This document shows positions 37,733-48,535 of a stretch of DNA of 64,000 nucleotides, piece by piece. This stretch comes from Aquibacillus sediminis. GTDB taxonomy: Bacteria > Bacillota > Bacilli > Bacillales > Amphibacillaceae. The DNA is taken from contig NZ_SZNM01000002.1 of the NCBI RefSeq assembly GCF_005870085.1, positions 303,111 through 367,110 on the forward strand, read 5' to 3'. The position numbers and the translations under genes were made by a program. Every line of letters begins with the position of its first letter. Within the stretch, counting starts at the first letter, position 1. The notes beneath the pieces are model-generated. The model made no database searches. It saw nothing but the letters and a program-made list of their open reading frames with translations, and had not been told where the DNA came from.

Positions 37733-37955
37733 GGAAGAACTAACCTTCGAACAAGCAATGGAGCAACTGGAACAAATTGTAGACAAATTAGAAGAAGGGG
37801 ACGTCCCATTAGAAAAAGCGATTAACTATTATCAAGAAGGGATGAAATTGTCAAAAGTTTGTGGTGATAAACTAACAAATGTTGAAAAACAAATGGAACA
37901 AATAGTAAATGAACAAGGGGAATTTGCTCCATTTACCATTGGGGAGGAAGAATAA
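37725..37955 (+). CDS. xseB: Exodeoxyribonuclease VII small subunit
   Basis: A 76-aa helical protein with the [19 protein letters not shown] motif standard for XseB. It is coupled to xseA and precedes ispA by one base. Confidence 0.96.
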   Translation: MSKEELTFEQAMEQLEQIVDKLEEGDVPLEKAINYYQEGMKLSKVCGDKLTNVEKQMEQIVNEQGEFAPFTIGEEE

Positions 37956-37956
37956 G

Positions 37957-38841
37957 GTGAATGTTCAATTAACCGACTACTTACAAGAACGACAACAAGT
38001 TATGATGCAAGCCTTAACTAAAGCAATAGAACAACTTGATAGTCCGCAACGGTTAAAGCAAGCGATGCTTTATTCTTTAGAAGCTGGCGGAAAGCGAGTT
38101 CGCCCTATCTTAATGATGGCGAGTTGTGAATCATATGGAACGGATTATCGAGAGGTACTTCCAGTGGCAATTGCATTAGAGATGGTACATACGTATTCAC
38201 TCATCCATGATGATCTCCCTGCAATGGATAATGATGATTATCGCAGAGGCAAGCTGACTAATCATAAAAAATATGATGAAGCAACAGCTATCTTGGCAGG
38301 TGATGGATTATTAACCTATAGTTTTGACATTATTGCAGCTGCTACGTCCTTAACGGATCAGCAAAAAGTGTTTTTAATGAGTGAATTAAGTAAAGTAAGT
38401 GGTCCAAAAGGGATGGTAGCAGGTCAGCTTCTTGATATGCAAGCTGAAAACAAGGAGACGAATTTAGAAGAATTAGAGAAAATTCATACACTTAAAACAG
38501 GCCAGTTACTCCGCTATGCGATTGTAAGCGGCGCGTATATTGGAGGGGCTTCAGAAAATCAACTTACTTCGATTGAGACCTTTGCTCACTATATAGGCTT
38601 AATTTTTCAAGTGCAAGATGATATTTTAGATGTTGATGGTGATCCAGCATTAATAGGTAAAGCAGTTGGTAGTGACGTTGATAATTTCAAAAGCACGTAT
38701 CCTAAATTATTAGGTTTAGATGGTGCGAAACAACATAAACAACTATATGTGAACGAAGCGAAATCTGCTTTAAGAAATGCTGGGATTAAAGATTCGTTAT
38801 TGGAAGAATTGACGGATTATTTAAGCAATCGCAATGTATAA
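37957..38841 (+). CDS. ispA: Farnesyl diphosphate synthase (polyprenyl synthetase)
   Basis: A 294-aa prenyl transferase that makes farnesyl diphosphate from IPP and DMAPP. The first Asp-rich motif is HDDLPAMDNDDYRRG (near residue 84) and the second is FQVQDDILD (near 222). The GGKRVRP motif lies near 46. The open frame begins at 37909, but the GTG at 37957 follows GGGGAGGAAG and gives the normal N-terminus. OLE RNA follows directly in the same transcription direction. Confidence 0.95.
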   Translation: MNVQLTDYLQERQQVMMQALTKAIEQLDSPQRLKQAMLYSLEAGGKRVRPILMMASCESYGTDYREVLPVAIALEMVHTYSLIHDDLPAMDNDDYRRGKLTNHKKYDEATAILAGDGLLTYSFDIIAAATSLTDQQKVFLMSELSKVSGPKGMVAGQLLDMQAENKETNLEELEKIHTLKTGQLLRYAIVSGAYIGGASENQLTSIETFAHYIGLIFQVQDDILDVDGDPALIGKAVGSDVDNFKSTYPKLLGLDGAKQHKQLYVNEAKSALRNAGIKDSLLEELTDYLSNRNV

Positions 38842-38889
38842 GAATGGTATTTTTTGGAATTGAGAATTGTTTGGTTGTATGTTATCCTT

Positions 38890-39485
38890 AATATTAACAG
38901 AGGGATGGTGCAGTATTCTAGTCAGTCCTCCGTTTCTGAAGGCGGGCCTAAAAATCCGCCAAAGGGCACATCGATGAAGTTCCTTGTGCTGGCTTGAGGC
39001 GCCCAGCCTTGGGTCGGTGCTGGGAGTTAAGGTCGTAGGGCGATCCACAAAGGCATGTGGGCGTTGACCCTGCTTCCGCGGAGGCCCATATCTGTCGTGA
39101 TTTCTGAGCAGGGAATCATGATGGAATGGGGTATGAACCTGTAGAATAGGGAGAGGAGTCTCTATTTGCAGCGTAGCCTGCCTTGAGTGGTGCTGAGGGG
39201 ATTATGGTTAAATACGAAACGATGGGTGGCCACTATTGTTTCGGATAAATGAATCCATATGAAATCAGTACTGCAAAAGAGGCTAGGAAACGGTTAAGGA
39301 CTGTTGAGGAAATCTCCTAGACTGTTCCGTCAGGACATTTAAAAGGGATTATAGTGCGGACTAAGTGGTAATCCAGTCTAGCTGTTGGTGACAACGCTAA
39401 GACAGGTTTAAAGGGGAACCGCCAGAATGGCAACATTCGGTACCTGTTTGGGAAAACCTACTGGACCTAAGCCGCAGTTTTTACC
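38890..39485 (+). ncRNA. ole: OLE RNA (ornate, large, extremophilic RNA)
   Basis: About 600 bases without a gene, GC-rich compared with its flanks, lying exactly between ispA and oapA-dxs, which is the known place of OLE RNA in extremophilic Firmicutes. It is full of strong local pairing, for example GGCGG...CCGCC near 38940, GGGCACA...TTGTGCT near 38965-38990 and the GAGGCGCCCAGCC region. Size, position, strand and partner gene all agree. OLE RNA is known to bind OapA and to go to the membrane, with roles in ethanol, cold and Mg-related stress. No terminator separates it from ispA or oapA, so it is likely processed from a longer transcript. Ends are approximate. Confidence 0.92.
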
Positions 39486-39564
39486 TTTTAAATGACCATT
39501 CCTTTCGTACATATAGGAATATAACTAATTCATAATTATATAAATAGATTTAGAGGTATAATGA

Positions 39565-40152
39565 ATGTCTAAAACCCAGTTGCAAAAGTCGATAAAATTT
39601 AGCTTAAGTATTGCCGTTATCACATTTGTGTTAGCGGCTATTTTTTCAGTTGTTTCCTCCTCGGTGTTGAGTGGCGTATCCTCAATCATAGGATTGGTCA
39701 TTGTGTTTGCTATCGTGTTATTAGGGGTAGTATTTGATATGTTAGGGATTGCTGCAACTGCTGCTGATGAAGTACCCTTTCATGCAATGGCTGCAGAAAA
39801 GGTGAATGGAGCCAAGCAAGCAATTGCCATTGTTCGAAATGCAGATCGCTTTGCAAGTTTCTGTAATGATGTAATCGGTGATATTTCAGGTGTTATTAGC
39901 GGTACAGCATCCGCGATCGTTGTCTTGCAAATTGCCAATGGATTTGGTCATTCAGACGGATCTCCATTTCAAATTACGCTTTCAGTTATATTAACGAGTC
40001 TTGTAGCAGCTTTAACGGTTGGTGGTAAAGCAGTCGGAAAGTTCTTTGGGATCCATTCATCAACGAAAATTATTTTTTTTGCTGCCAAAGTAATTGCAAT
40101 TTTGGAAGATAACTTTAAAATAAAGATATTAACGAACAAAAAAAGGAAATAA
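39565..40152 (+). CDS. oapA: OLE-associated protein A (membrane partner of OLE RNA)
   Basis: A 195-aa integral membrane protein with about four hydrophobic segments and a central basic and polar loop ([25 protein letters not shown]). The C-terminus ends in KKRK. It resembles the CNNM/DUF21-type transporter membrane domain ([27 protein letters not shown]), as described for OapA. It stands 80 bases downstream of OLE RNA and 26 bases before dxs. OapA binds OLE RNA as a dimer in B. halodurans; here this is by homology and context. Confidence 0.9.
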   Translation: MSKTQLQKSIKFSLSIAVITFVLAAIFSVVSSSVLSGVSSIIGLVIVFAIVLLGVVFDMLGIAATAADEVPFHAMAAEKVNGAKQAIAIVRNADRFASFCNDVIGDISGVISGTASAIVVLQIANGFGHSDGSPFQITLSVILTSLVAALTVGGKAVGKFFGIHSSTKIIFFAAKVIAILEDNFKIKILTNKKRK

Positions 40153-40178
40153 TTTATATTATAGGGGAGGAATCCCAA

Positions 40179-42071
40179 GTGGATCTGACAAAAATTAAAG
40201 ATCCTTCGTTTTTGAAAAAATTATCAAACGAGGAACTAAAAGCTCTAGCATTGGAGATTCGCACATTTTTAATTGAGAAACTGTCAGTAACAGGTGGACA
40301 CCTAGGCGCAAATTTAGGGGTTGTGGAGTTGACCTTAGCATTACACCAACAGTTTAATAGTCCCCATGATAAATTTATTTTTGATGTAGGTCATCAATCA
40401 TACATTCACAAAATATTAACTGGAAGAACAGAACAATTTAAAACCCTCCGAAAATATCAGGGGCTATGTGGTTTTCCAAAAAGAAATGAAAGTGAACATG
40501 ATATTTGGGAAACAGGCCATAGTTCTACTTCTTTATCAGCTGCAATGGGTATGGTGTTGGCAAGAGATTTAAAAGGTGATGACCATTATGTCGTACCAAT
40601 TATTGGTGATGGTGCCTTAACCGGTGGTATGGCTTTGGAAGCTTTAAATCATATTGGTCATGAAAAAAAGAACATGACTGTTATTTTAAATGATAATGAA
40701 ATGTCAATTGCAAATAATGTAGGCGCGCTGCATAACGCACTTGGTCGTATGAGAAGTGCAGGGAAGTATAATCGTGTCAAAGATGAACTAGAGTGGTTAT
40801 TGAAAAAAATCCCTGCAGTAGGTGGACGACTCGCGCATACAGCGGAACGTGTCAAAGATAGTATGAAATATTTTATGGTTCCTGGTATGTTATTTGAAGA
40901 ATTTGGATTTACGTATTATGGTCCCGTTGATGGACATGACTTCCATGCACTGCAAGAAAATTTACAATATGCCAAGAAAACAGATGGGCCAGTAATTGTT
41001 CATGTGATTACCCAAAAAGGAAAAGGCTATCATCCAGCAGAATCGGACCAAAAAGATAAATGGCACGGGGTGGGTCCCTATAAGATTGATTCAGGGGAAA
41101 AGATTAAACCTGTTGATGCTGCTCCTGCTTGGAGTAGCGTTGTTAGTGGAACATTGCAAAAAATAGCGAGGACAGATCAGCGTTTAGCAGTGATAACCCC
41201 TGCTATGATTTTAGGTTCTAAATTGGAAAAATTTCAAGAAGAATTTCCTGATCGCTTGTTTGATGTGGGAATTGCCGAACAGCATGCAACAACTATGGCA
41301 GCTGGAATGGCAACCCAAGGAATGAAACCATTTTTAGCTATTTATTCTACTTTTATGCAGCGTGCATATGACCAATTGGTTCATGATGTATGTAGACAAA
41401 ATTTAAACGTTGCTTTTGGGGTGGATCGTGCTGGATTGGTAGGTGCTGATGGGGAAACGCATCAAGGTGTGTTTGATATTGCATTTTTAAGACAAATGCC
41501 AAATATGGTGATTATGATGCCTAAGGATGAAAATGAGTGTCAGCATATGGTGCATACAGCTATTGACTATGATGATGGGCCAATTGCAGTTCGTTTTCCA
41601 AGAGGTAATGCCTTTGGGATTACGATGGATGAAGATTTCAAAGCCCTTCCAATCGGAACTTGGGACGTGCTTGAAGAGGGTGCAGATGCTGCGATATTGA
41701 CTTTTGGAACAACGATCGATTTAGCCTTGAAGGCTAGACAAGAATTGTTAGAGAAAGGTTTATCTGTTAAAGTGATTAATGCACGTTTTATCAAGCCGTT
41801 AGATGAAAAAATGTTACATGCATTAATGGGCATAAATATGCCAATTTTAACAATAGAAGAAGCAATTCTAAAAGGTGGCTTCGGTAGTGCAGTATTAGAA
41901 TTTGCTGAAGAACACCAATACAAGAATCAAGATATACTGCGAATGGGTATACCTGATCGTTACATTGAACATGGTAATGTTGATCAACTATTAGAAGAAA
42001 TCGGTATTACCAAAGAAGCAGTAGTACAAAAACTACTGCAACTGATACCAACCAAACAGCAGAGGGCATGA
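40179..42071 (+). CDS. dxs: 1-deoxy-D-xylulose-5-phosphate synthase
   Basis: A 630-aa thiamine-diphosphate enzyme, the first step of the MEP isoprenoid pathway (pyruvate plus glyceraldehyde 3-phosphate). Motifs are [17 protein letters not shown], the TPP-binding [15 protein letters not shown]...[11 protein letters not shown] near residue 147, and [15 protein letters not shown] near 365. The start is a GTG after AGGGGAGG. With ispA upstream it frames the OLE locus with isoprenoid genes. Confidence 0.97.
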   Translation: MDLTKIKDPSFLKKLSNEELKALALEIRTFLIEKLSVTGGHLGANLGVVELTLALHQQFNSPHDKFIFDVGHQSYIHKILTGRTEQFKTLRKYQGLCGFPKRNESEHDIWETGHSSTSLSAAMGMVLARDLKGDDHYVVPIIGDGALTGGMALEALNHIGHEKKNMTVILNDNEMSIANNVGALHNALGRMRSAGKYNRVKDELEWLLKKIPAVGGRLAHTAERVKDSMKYFMVPGMLFEEFGFTYYGPVDGHDFHALQENLQYAKKTDGPVIVHVITQKGKGYHPAESDQKDKWHGVGPYKIDSGEKIKPVDAAPAWSSVVSGTLQKIARTDQRLAVITPAMILGSKLEKFQEEFPDRLFDVGIAEQHATTMAAGMATQGMKPFLAIYSTFMQRAYDQLVHDVCRQNLNVAFGVDRAGLVGADGETHQGVFDIAFLRQMPNMVIMMPKDENECQHMVHTAIDYDDGPIAVRFPRGNAFGITMDEDFKALPIGTWDVLEEGADAAILTFGTTIDLALKARQELLEKGLSVKVINARFIKPLDEKMLHALMGINMPILTIEEAILKGGFGSAVLEFAEEHQYKNQDILRMGIPDRYIEHGNVDQLLEEIGITKEAVVQKLLQLIPTKQQRA

Positions 42072-42077
42072 AGAACA

Positions 42078-42908
42078 ATGACAAAAAAAGTGAGATTAGA
42101 TACACTATTAGTAGAGCGAGAACTAATTGAAACAAGAGAAAAAGCAAAACGATCGATTATGGCAGGGCTTGTCTATTCGGAACAAACACGTTTGGATAAA
42201 CCTGGAATGAAAGTGGTTGAAGATATTCCACTTACCGTGAAAGGAAAGCTGATCCCTTATGTTGGGAGAGGTGGACTCAAATTAGAAAAGGCATTACAAG
42301 TATTTAACTTGGATGTGAACGGTAAGATTATGGTTGATATCGGATCGTCCACTGGTGGATTTACAGATTGCGGATTACAAAATGGTGTAGCGTTAAGTTA
42401 TGCGATTGACGTTGGCTACAATCAATTAGCTTGGAAATTACGAAATGACGACCGTGTCGTAGTGATGGAAAGGACGAATTTTCGCTATGTTACACCGGAT
42501 ATGTTATCTGAGGGTCTCCCTAACTTCGCAACGATTGATGTATCTTTTATTTCTCTGAAGTTAATATTACCAGTACTATCGAAATTACTTGCCTCAGACA
42601 GTGAAGTGGTGGTCTTAATCAAGCCCCAATTTGAAGCAGGCCGAGAACAAGTAGGTAGAAAAGGGATTGTTCGAGAGGCAAAGGTTCACAAGCAAGTTCT
42701 AGAAACGATGTTGGAATTTATCGATAAAGAAGGTTATAGTATTGAGGGATTAACCCATTCACCAATTACGGGTGGAGACGGAAATATTGAATTTTTAGCT
42801 TATTTAACTTGGAATCAACAAGCAGAAGGAAAAAGCATGACAAATGTCGAAATTGATCATGTAGTCGAACAGGCACATCGTCAGCTGGACAATCATGCTT
42901 CGAGATAG
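42078..42908 (+). CDS. yqxC: TlyA family rRNA methyltransferase (YqxC)
   Basis: A 276-aa protein with an N-terminal S4 RNA-binding domain (KKVRLDTLLVERELIETREKAKRS) and an FtsJ-type SAM methyltransferase domain with DIGSSTGGFTDCGLQ near residue 91. Members methylate 2'-O ribose in rRNA or act as hemolysin-like TlyA proteins. It starts six bases after dxs and precedes argR, as in B. subtilis. Confidence 0.94.
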   Translation: MTKKVRLDTLLVERELIETREKAKRSIMAGLVYSEQTRLDKPGMKVVEDIPLTVKGKLIPYVGRGGLKLEKALQVFNLDVNGKIMVDIGSSTGGFTDCGLQNGVALSYAIDVGYNQLAWKLRNDDRVVVMERTNFRYVTPDMLSEGLPNFATIDVSFISLKLILPVLSKLLASDSEVVVLIKPQFEAGREQVGRKGIVREAKVHKQVLETMLEFIDKEGYSIEGLTHSPITGGDGNIEFLAYLTWNQQAEGKSMTNVEIDHVVEQAHRQLDNHASR

Positions 42909-42980
42909 ATGAGATTGGGGCTACATAGCATGTAGTCCTTTTCACGTATGTGTAAAATGAAGTGAAGATCGGAGGACGCA

Positions 42981-43430
42981 ATGAATAAAGGACAACGCCA
43001 TATTAAAATAAGAGAACTGATTACGGAAAACGATATAGAAACTCAAGATGATTTGGTCGAACAATTAAGAAATCTTGGCTACAATGTGACCCAAGCAACC
43101 GTTTCTCGAGATATTAAAGAACTCCACTTGGTAAAAGTTCCAATGGTTGATGGTAGGTATAAATATAGTTTACCAGCCGATCAACGGTTTAACCCGCTTG
43201 AGAAATTAAGTCGCTTAATCATGGATGCATTTATCAAGATTGATACAGCTGGTTACTTTATTGTATTAAAGACATTACCAGGTAATGCGAATGCAGTCGG
43301 AGCCTTGATTGATCAGTTGGATTGGGATCAGATTTTAGGTACGATTTGTGGTGATGATACGATTTTAATTATTTGTCGAACAGAACAAGATACAGAGGAG
43401 ATCAAAAATCGTTTACTAGATATGTTGTAA
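42981..43430 (+). CDS. argR: Arginine repressor ArgR/AhrC
   Basis: A 149-aa regulator with an N-terminal winged helix ([17 protein letters not shown]) and a C-terminal hexamerisation and arginine-binding domain with [14 protein letters not shown], where the Asp pair binds arginine. It represses arginine synthesis and activates catabolism. A GATCGGAGG site precedes the ATG. The argR-recN pairing is standard in Bacilli. Confidence 0.96.
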   Translation: MNKGQRHIKIRELITENDIETQDDLVEQLRNLGYNVTQATVSRDIKELHLVKVPMVDGRYKYSLPADQRFNPLEKLSRLIMDAFIKIDTAGYFIVLKTLPGNANAVGALIDQLDWDQILGTICGDDTILIICRTEQDTEEIKNRLLDML

Positions 43431-43469
43431 TACAAATAAAGCTAACCTCCAAAGAAATGAGGTGATGAC

Positions 43470-45206
43470 ATGTTAACAGAACTGTCAATAAAAGACTTTG
43501 CAATCATCGAAGATTTAACGATTACTTTTCATGATGGATTAACTGTTTTGACCGGTGAGACAGGAGCAGGGAAATCAATTATCATTGATGCTGTTGGCTT
43601 ATTAAGTGGTGGAAGAGGATCGGTTGAATTTGTTCGACATGGAACAAAGAAAGCTATTCTAGAAGGATTATTTACTGTTGATGACTTAGATCATCCTGTT
43701 CATCAAGTAGGGAAAGAGTTTGGTATAGATATTACTAAAGATGGAATGGTTGTATTAAACCGGACGATTACATCTAGTGGGAAAAGTATCTGTCGTGTCA
43801 ATGGCAAATTAGTGACGTTAGGGATTCTTAAGGAATTTGGTAAAACATTGATTGATATTCATAGCCAACATGAAACGCAATCACTTATGGATGTCGACCG
43901 ACATATCGAATTGTTGGACCTGTATAATCGAGATCAAATTGTTCCGATTAAACAAGAGTACTTGCAACTATATAAACAAATGATGGCTCTGAAAAAACGT
44001 TTTAGTGAATTGCGAGACAATGAGCAAGAAATGGCGCAACGGTTAGATTTATATGAATTTCAATTACGAGAATTGCAAGAAGCAAATTTATCACCTAATG
44101 AAGATGAACAACTTGCAGAAGAACGAGAAAGATTAGCCAATTATGAAAAAATATACCAAGGGATTCATGATGCCTACCATGCATTATATGGGGAGCAAAA
44201 GGGGCTTGATTGGGTTGGACTTGCGTTAAATGGATTGGAAAAGGCTGCCGAGTATGAACCAGAACTTAGCAAATCGAAGGAAGAACTCACAAATCATTAC
44301 TTCTTATTAGAAGAGTTAACCTACGAACTACGAAATCACCTTGAACAGTTAGAGTTCGATCCGGAACGTTTAAATGGAATGGAATCTAGAATCAATGAAT
44401 TGAATCGTCTTAAGCGAAAGTACGGCCAAACGGTAAATGATATGTTAGAATATGCAGCTAAAATCGAAGACGAAATTGATCAAATTAAAAATAAAGATTC
44501 CCATTTACAAACAATGGAAACGCAACTATTAGAACTAGCTGAAGATGCATTGTTGGAAGCAAAACATTTACATGATGTCCGAATAGAGGCGGCTAATTTA
44601 TTAGTGGATGATATTCATCAGGAATTGAAAGACCTCTATTTAGAAAAGGCGTCATTTGATGTTGATATTACCGAGCGAAAGGGATCCGATACAGAACTTA
44701 CATACGAAGGGATTCCTATTCAACTGGGTGAGAATGGCTTTGATATTGTTAAATTTTTAATTACAACAAATCCAGGTGAACCATTAAAACCTATCCATAA
44801 AGTAGCTTCCGGTGGCGAATTATCTCGTATTATGTTGGCACTTAAGCGCATTTTTGCCAAACATCAACGAGTGACAAGTATTATTTTCGATGAAGTTGAC
44901 ACAGGTGTAAGTGGACGTGTTGCACAAGCCATTGCAGAAAAAATATATGGAATCTCATTAGGTTCACAAGTATTGTGTATTACCCATTTACCACAATTAG
45001 CTTCGATGGCAGATAGTCACTTATTAATTGAAAAGAAAATCAAAAATGAGAGAACTAGTACGATGGTTACTGAATTGTCAAAGGAAGAAAGCGCAGAAGA
45101 GATTAGTCGAATGATCACAGGTGCAGAAATAACCGAAACATCAAAACAACATGCTAGTGAATTAATTTCGATGGCAAAAGAGTTTAAAAAGAATGTACTT
45201 GTTTAG
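43470..45206 (+). CDS. recN: DNA repair protein RecN
   Basis: A 578-aa SMC-like ATPase. Walker A is LTGETGAGKSIIIDA near residue 29, a long coiled coil occupies about 150-350, and the signature ASGGELSRIMLALKRIF and Walker B SIIFDEVDTGVSG are in the C-terminal half. It acts early in double-strand break repair. A GAGGTGATG site sets the start and a terminator follows. Confidence 0.97.
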   Translation: MLTELSIKDFAIIEDLTITFHDGLTVLTGETGAGKSIIIDAVGLLSGGRGSVEFVRHGTKKAILEGLFTVDDLDHPVHQVGKEFGIDITKDGMVVLNRTITSSGKSICRVNGKLVTLGILKEFGKTLIDIHSQHETQSLMDVDRHIELLDLYNRDQIVPIKQEYLQLYKQMMALKKRFSELRDNEQEMAQRLDLYEFQLRELQEANLSPNEDEQLAEERERLANYEKIYQGIHDAYHALYGEQKGLDWVGLALNGLEKAAEYEPELSKSKEELTNHYFLLEELTYELRNHLEQLEFDPERLNGMESRINELNRLKRKYGQTVNDMLEYAAKIEDEIDQIKNKDSHLQTMETQLLELAEDALLEAKHLHDVRIEAANLLVDDIHQELKDLYLEKASFDVDITERKGSDTELTYEGIPIQLGENGFDIVKFLITTNPGEPLKPIHKVASGGELSRIMLALKRIFAKHQRVTSIIFDEVDTGVSGRVAQAIAEKIYGISLGSQVLCITHLPQLASMADSHLLIEKKIKNERTSTMVTELSKEESAEEISRMITGAEITETSKQHASELISMAKEFKKNVLV

Positions 45207-45211
45207 ATCAC

Positions 45212-45240
45212 CCCTGTCTTTTTAAAAGGCAGGTTTTTTT
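45212..45240 (+). terminator. Terminator after recN
   Basis: A CCTGTCTT/AAGGCAGG stem with one wobble pair is followed by seven T residues. Confidence 0.88.
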
Positions 45241-45384
45241 ATATCCTAATTTGATAATAATTTTTTCAATTAGTGGAAGAACTATCCTATATTTCTCATC
45301 TTTTTAGTGTTTAAAAATGGCGATGGAAGGTCAAATTAGAAGTACAGAAAAAAATGTGGGTTAGGAACGAGGAGAGTGAAAAAA

Positions 45385-46674
45385 ATGAACTTCGAACGTA
45401 TACGAAATGGAATAGGAATAATACTCCTTGTTGCTTTCCTAGTTATTCCATTTTTAACACCTATACAGACTTTCTTGTCGATTCCAAATCAAATTGTAAC
45501 CTTTCATAATCAAGATACCATTAGTGTACCTGCTATGGGAAAGGCTATTAATATAAAACATAAAGAAGATGAAAGTAACGCCATACAAGCGGTTAATTCT
45601 AATCAATTTCAAACAGCAGGACCTGGTAGTAGTACATTAGTATATGAAATGGCTGGACTACCAATCAAACAAGTGAATGTGGATGTACTTGATGATTTAA
45701 AAGTTGTTCCAGGTGGACAATCCATTGGAGTTAATTTACAAACATTAGGGGTATTAGTTGTCGGACATCATTTAGTCAATACGGACGAGAAGCAAATTTC
45801 TCCAGGTGAACAAGCAGGGATAAAAGTAGGCGACACACTGTTAAAAATAAATGGCCAAGAAATTAATAATATGAAAGAAGTCACACCATTTGTTAAAGAG
45901 GCTGGGAAAAATAATGAATCGTTAGATGTTGAAGTGAAGCGAGAAGATGAAGTGTTTAATACCGAATTAACGCCTTATTATGATGCGAAAGAAGATGATT
46001 ATCGAATAGGGCTCTATATAAGGGACTCAGCTGCAGGTATTGGAACGATGACTTTTTATCATCCAGAGTCTAAAAAGTATGGAGCGCTAGGACATGTCAT
46101 ATCAGATATGGATACAAGAAAACCAATTGAAATAAATGAAGGTACAATTGTTCGTTCTAATATAAAATCGATTGAAAAAGGTAGTAACGGTTCACCAGGA
46201 GAAAAACGAGCAGAGTTTACTGCTGGAAAAGACAGAATAGGAAATATTACTAAAAATAGTCCATTTGGGGTTTTTGGAAAATTAGATAAAAACATTTCAA
46301 ATGGAAAAATGGATGAAGCACTACCAATCGCATTATCACATGAAGTAAAGGAAGGGCCAGCAAAAATATTGACGGTTGTTGAAGGGGAAGAAGTAAAGGA
46401 ATATGACGTAGAAGTAGTGAACAGTGTAGAACAAAAGTTTCCAGCTACTAAGGGTATGATTGTCAAAATTACAGATCAAGAATTATTAGACAAAACTGGT
46501 GGAATTGTTCAAGGAATGAGTGGAAGTCCTATTATTCAAGATGGAAAAGTTATCGGGGCAGTAACACATGTTTTTGTCAATGATTCCACAAGCGGTTATG
46601 GTGTTCATATCGAATGGATGTTGCATGAAGCAGGCATTGATATTTATAAACAAGATCAACAAGAAGTGAGCTAA
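45385..46674 (+). CDS. spoIVB: Stage IV sporulation protein B (SpoIVB S55 peptidase)
   Basis: A forespore-secreted serine peptidase of 429 aa that signals through the SpoIVFA/SpoIVFB complex to activate pro-sigma-K. An N-terminal membrane helix (about 8-30) precedes a PDZ domain (about 105-200) and the S55 domain. The catalytic Ser is in [12 protein letters not shown] near residue 380 and the His in [11 protein letters not shown] near 235. A GTG at 45376 lies directly on the GAGGAG site, so the ATG at 45385, about nine bases after it, is preferred. It precedes spo0A, as in all Bacillus. Confidence 0.96.
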   Translation: MNFERIRNGIGIILLVAFLVIPFLTPIQTFLSIPNQIVTFHNQDTISVPAMGKAINIKHKEDESNAIQAVNSNQFQTAGPGSSTLVYEMAGLPIKQVNVDVLDDLKVVPGGQSIGVNLQTLGVLVVGHHLVNTDEKQISPGEQAGIKVGDTLLKINGQEINNMKEVTPFVKEAGKNNESLDVEVKREDEVFNTELTPYYDAKEDDYRIGLYIRDSAAGIGTMTFYHPESKKYGALGHVISDMDTRKPIEINEGTIVRSNIKSIEKGSNGSPGEKRAEFTAGKDRIGNITKNSPFGVFGKLDKNISNGKMDEALPIALSHEVKEGPAKILTVVEGEEVKEYDVEVVNSVEQKFPATKGMIVKITDQELLDKTGGIVQGMSGSPIIQDGKVIGAVTHVFVNDSTSGYGVHIEWMLHEAGIDIYKQDQQEVS

Positions 46675-46692
46675 GTTGAATATCCGATGGCA

Positions 46693-46733
46693 AAGCTCTT
46701 ATCAAAAAGTTCGCTTTTGATAAGAGCTTGTTG
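46693..46733 (+). terminator. Terminator-like hairpin after spoIVB
   Basis: A perfect 15-bp stem (AAGCTCTTATCAAAA and its complement) with a seven-base loop. The following T run is short and broken. Confidence 0.7.
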
Positions 46734-46754
46734 TGTACTAAAAATAGGATTTTT

Positions 46755-46914
46755 TACCGGTGCAAGCATACAAAGACTCCCACTTCAAAACATCAAATGG
46801 GATGGACGGGGAGTTAACTTTTCTTTCATCTCGAATAATTCAAGGGCAGTGGGTCTTTCATTGTGTTGCTAACACTTAGTGAGGGAAAAGCAAAAAGCCC
46901 CGCCGCAAAGTGCC
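46755..46914 (+). repeat. Dispersed structured repeat, family A, copy 4 (diverged)
   Basis: It starts TACCGGTGCAAGC and shares the AGACTCCCACTTCAAAACAT block and a GAGGGAAAAGCAAAAA loop near its end. The 5' and 3' parts have drifted from the other copies. It lies in the spoIVB-spo0A gap. Confidence 0.75.
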
Positions 46915-47007
46915 AAGAGAAAATTAACCGAAACAGCCTCTTAGTTTAATTATATAATTAGCGCTTTCAACCAATATATGGTAAACTTAGTATCAAGATA
47001 AAGATTT

Positions 47008-47145
47008 TTCGACAAACGGATAACCAAAGAGTCGTACACTGTCATAATTCATCGAAAAAATGCGTAATTCAAAGTAAAAACTAGTATTTCGAAAAAAATC
47101 CAAAGTTTTTTAACTTATAGAAGGAATTTTCGGACTTGTGTCGAA
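47008..47145 (+). promoter_or_regulatory. spo0A control region with Spo0A boxes and a sigma-H-like promoter
   Basis: An exact reverse 0A box TTCGACA (47008-47014) and an exact forward 0A box TGTCGAA (47139-47145) flank the region. An AGGAATTT element and a GAAATT element about 13 bases apart (about 47122-47148) fit a sigma-H promoter, and the second 0A box overlaps its -10. Autocontrol of spo0A from a sigma-H promoter with 0A boxes is established in B. subtilis. Confidence 0.7.
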
Positions 47146-47190
47146 ATTGTTACATGGAGAAAGAGGAGGAATAACTAAGGAGGAACTGTT

Positions 47191-47982
47191 GTGGAAAAAA
47201 TTAAAATCTGTTTAGTCGATGATAACCATGAACTGATTCAGTTGATGGAAGAATATTTTGCCGATCAAACTGACATGGAAGTAATTGGTACGGCAAATAA
47301 TGGAAAAGAATGTCTAGAACTTTTAGATGAAGTAGAACCAGATGTCTTGATTCTCGACATTATTATGCCACATATGGATGGGTTGGCTGTTTTAGGTAAG
47401 TTGAAACAACTTGAAAGAGCCAAGTATCCAAATGTGATTATGTTGACAGCCTTTGGACAGGAAGAGGTAACGAAAAAAGCTGTCGACCTAGGCGCTTCCT
47501 ATTTTATTCTTAAACCTTTTGATCTTGACAATTTACGGGATCAAATCAAGCAAGTTGCGGGTGGTGCATCCCCGGTAATGGACAATAATGTTGGAAAACA
47601 AACGCTTGTTAATCAAGAAAATAAAAAAGTAGATTTAGAAGCGAACATTACTCATATTATTCATGAGATTGGGGTACCTGCTCATATTAAAGGATATATG
47701 TATTTAAGAGAAGCCATTACAATGGTTTACAAAGATATCGAATTGTTAGGTTCGATAACGAAAGTCTTATATCCAGATATCGCTAAAAAATATAATACGA
47801 CGGCATCTCGTGTGGAACGTGCTATTCGCCACGCGATTGAAGTTGCTTGGAGCAGAGGGAATATGGAGTCGATTTCCTCTTTATTTGGCTATACGGTTAG
47901 TATGTCTAAGGCAAAACCGACCAATAGTGAATTTATTGCGATGGTGGCAGATCGTTTGCGCTTGGACCATCGGGCGAGTTAA
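47191..47982 (+). CDS. spo0A: Sporulation master regulator Spo0A
   Basis: A 263-aa response regulator. The receiver domain has the acidic pair in LVDDNHE, the phosphorylated Asp in [13 protein letters not shown] (near residue 55), Thr in MLTAFGQ and Lys in FILKPFD. The C-terminal DNA-binding domain has the recognition region [22 protein letters not shown]. It starts at GTG after AAGGAGG. It governs entry into sporulation and is preceded by its own 0A boxes. Confidence 0.98.
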   Translation: MEKIKICLVDDNHELIQLMEEYFADQTDMEVIGTANNGKECLELLDEVEPDVLILDIIMPHMDGLAVLGKLKQLERAKYPNVIMLTAFGQEEVTKKAVDLGASYFILKPFDLDNLRDQIKQVAGGASPVMDNNVGKQTLVNQENKKVDLEANITHIIHEIGVPAHIKGYMYLREAITMVYKDIELLGSITKVLYPDIAKKYNTTASRVERAIRHAIEVAWSRGNMESISSLFGYTVSMSKAKPTNSEFIAMVADRLRLDHRAS

Positions 47983-48008
47983 TGTTTTTACGAGATCTCT
48001 TACGCTAT

Positions 48009-48050
48009 AAAACCTCTTTTGTAAAATTAATTTACAGAAGGGGTTTTGTT
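48009..48050 (+). terminator. Terminator after spo0A
   Basis: An AAAACCTCTTTTGTAAA-type stem and its near complement end in TTTTGTT. Confidence 0.8.
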
Positions 48051-48168
48051 ATTTAAAAGATTTTTTAATTTCTATACTAAATGTGGTTGTGCCTCAGTCA
48101 TACCATCGTGTCGAAGGAACTCAGCTAACTTGGTAAAGAAAAGCCCTTTACCAAATGGATCTTCACCT

Positions 48169-48344
48169 CGTGCTGTTCCCATAGGACAAGGAAGGATTCG
48201 GAAGTGATACATCGCACGAAGAAAATCGGTCTTTATTTTCAAGGAGGCTCACCAGCCCCTCGCAAGAAAGTGTAGTGTATTTCCGTAGCGGCCTATTAGC
48301 ACTAATCCTTTAGAAGATGTTGAAGCTTATGTCGTGTAATATAG
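48169..48344 (+). repeat. GC-rich dispersed repeat, family B, copy 2
   Basis: It shares the GTGCTGTTCCCATAGGACAA, ATACATCGCACG and TTCAAGGAGGCTCACCAGCC blocks with the copy at 26298-26474 in the same order. The outer CCGCTTTCCG part is missing or degraded. No gene is present between spo0A and the LysM-CAP gene. Confidence 0.8.
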
Positions 48345-48535
48345 CTTATCTGCATCAATAACCTTTTATAAAATAAAAGAGCCTTTTAAAAGAGAGGGTG
48401 GAGTGAAAATCACATCACCATATGGAGAGACCCAATTTTTGGCGTCTTTTTGTTCTTACAAACCTCCTGTTATTTTGCATATTAGATTAATTTTGAGGCA
48501 GTTTATAGGTAGCAAAATAAACAGGAGGGTATAGA

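Noticed and set aside
38821..39048. 75-aa minus-strand frame
   Set aside because: It lies in OLE RNA and has no family resemblance or binding site.
46687..46872. 61-aa frame after spoIVB
   Set aside because: It covers a terminator-like hairpin and repeat A copy 4.
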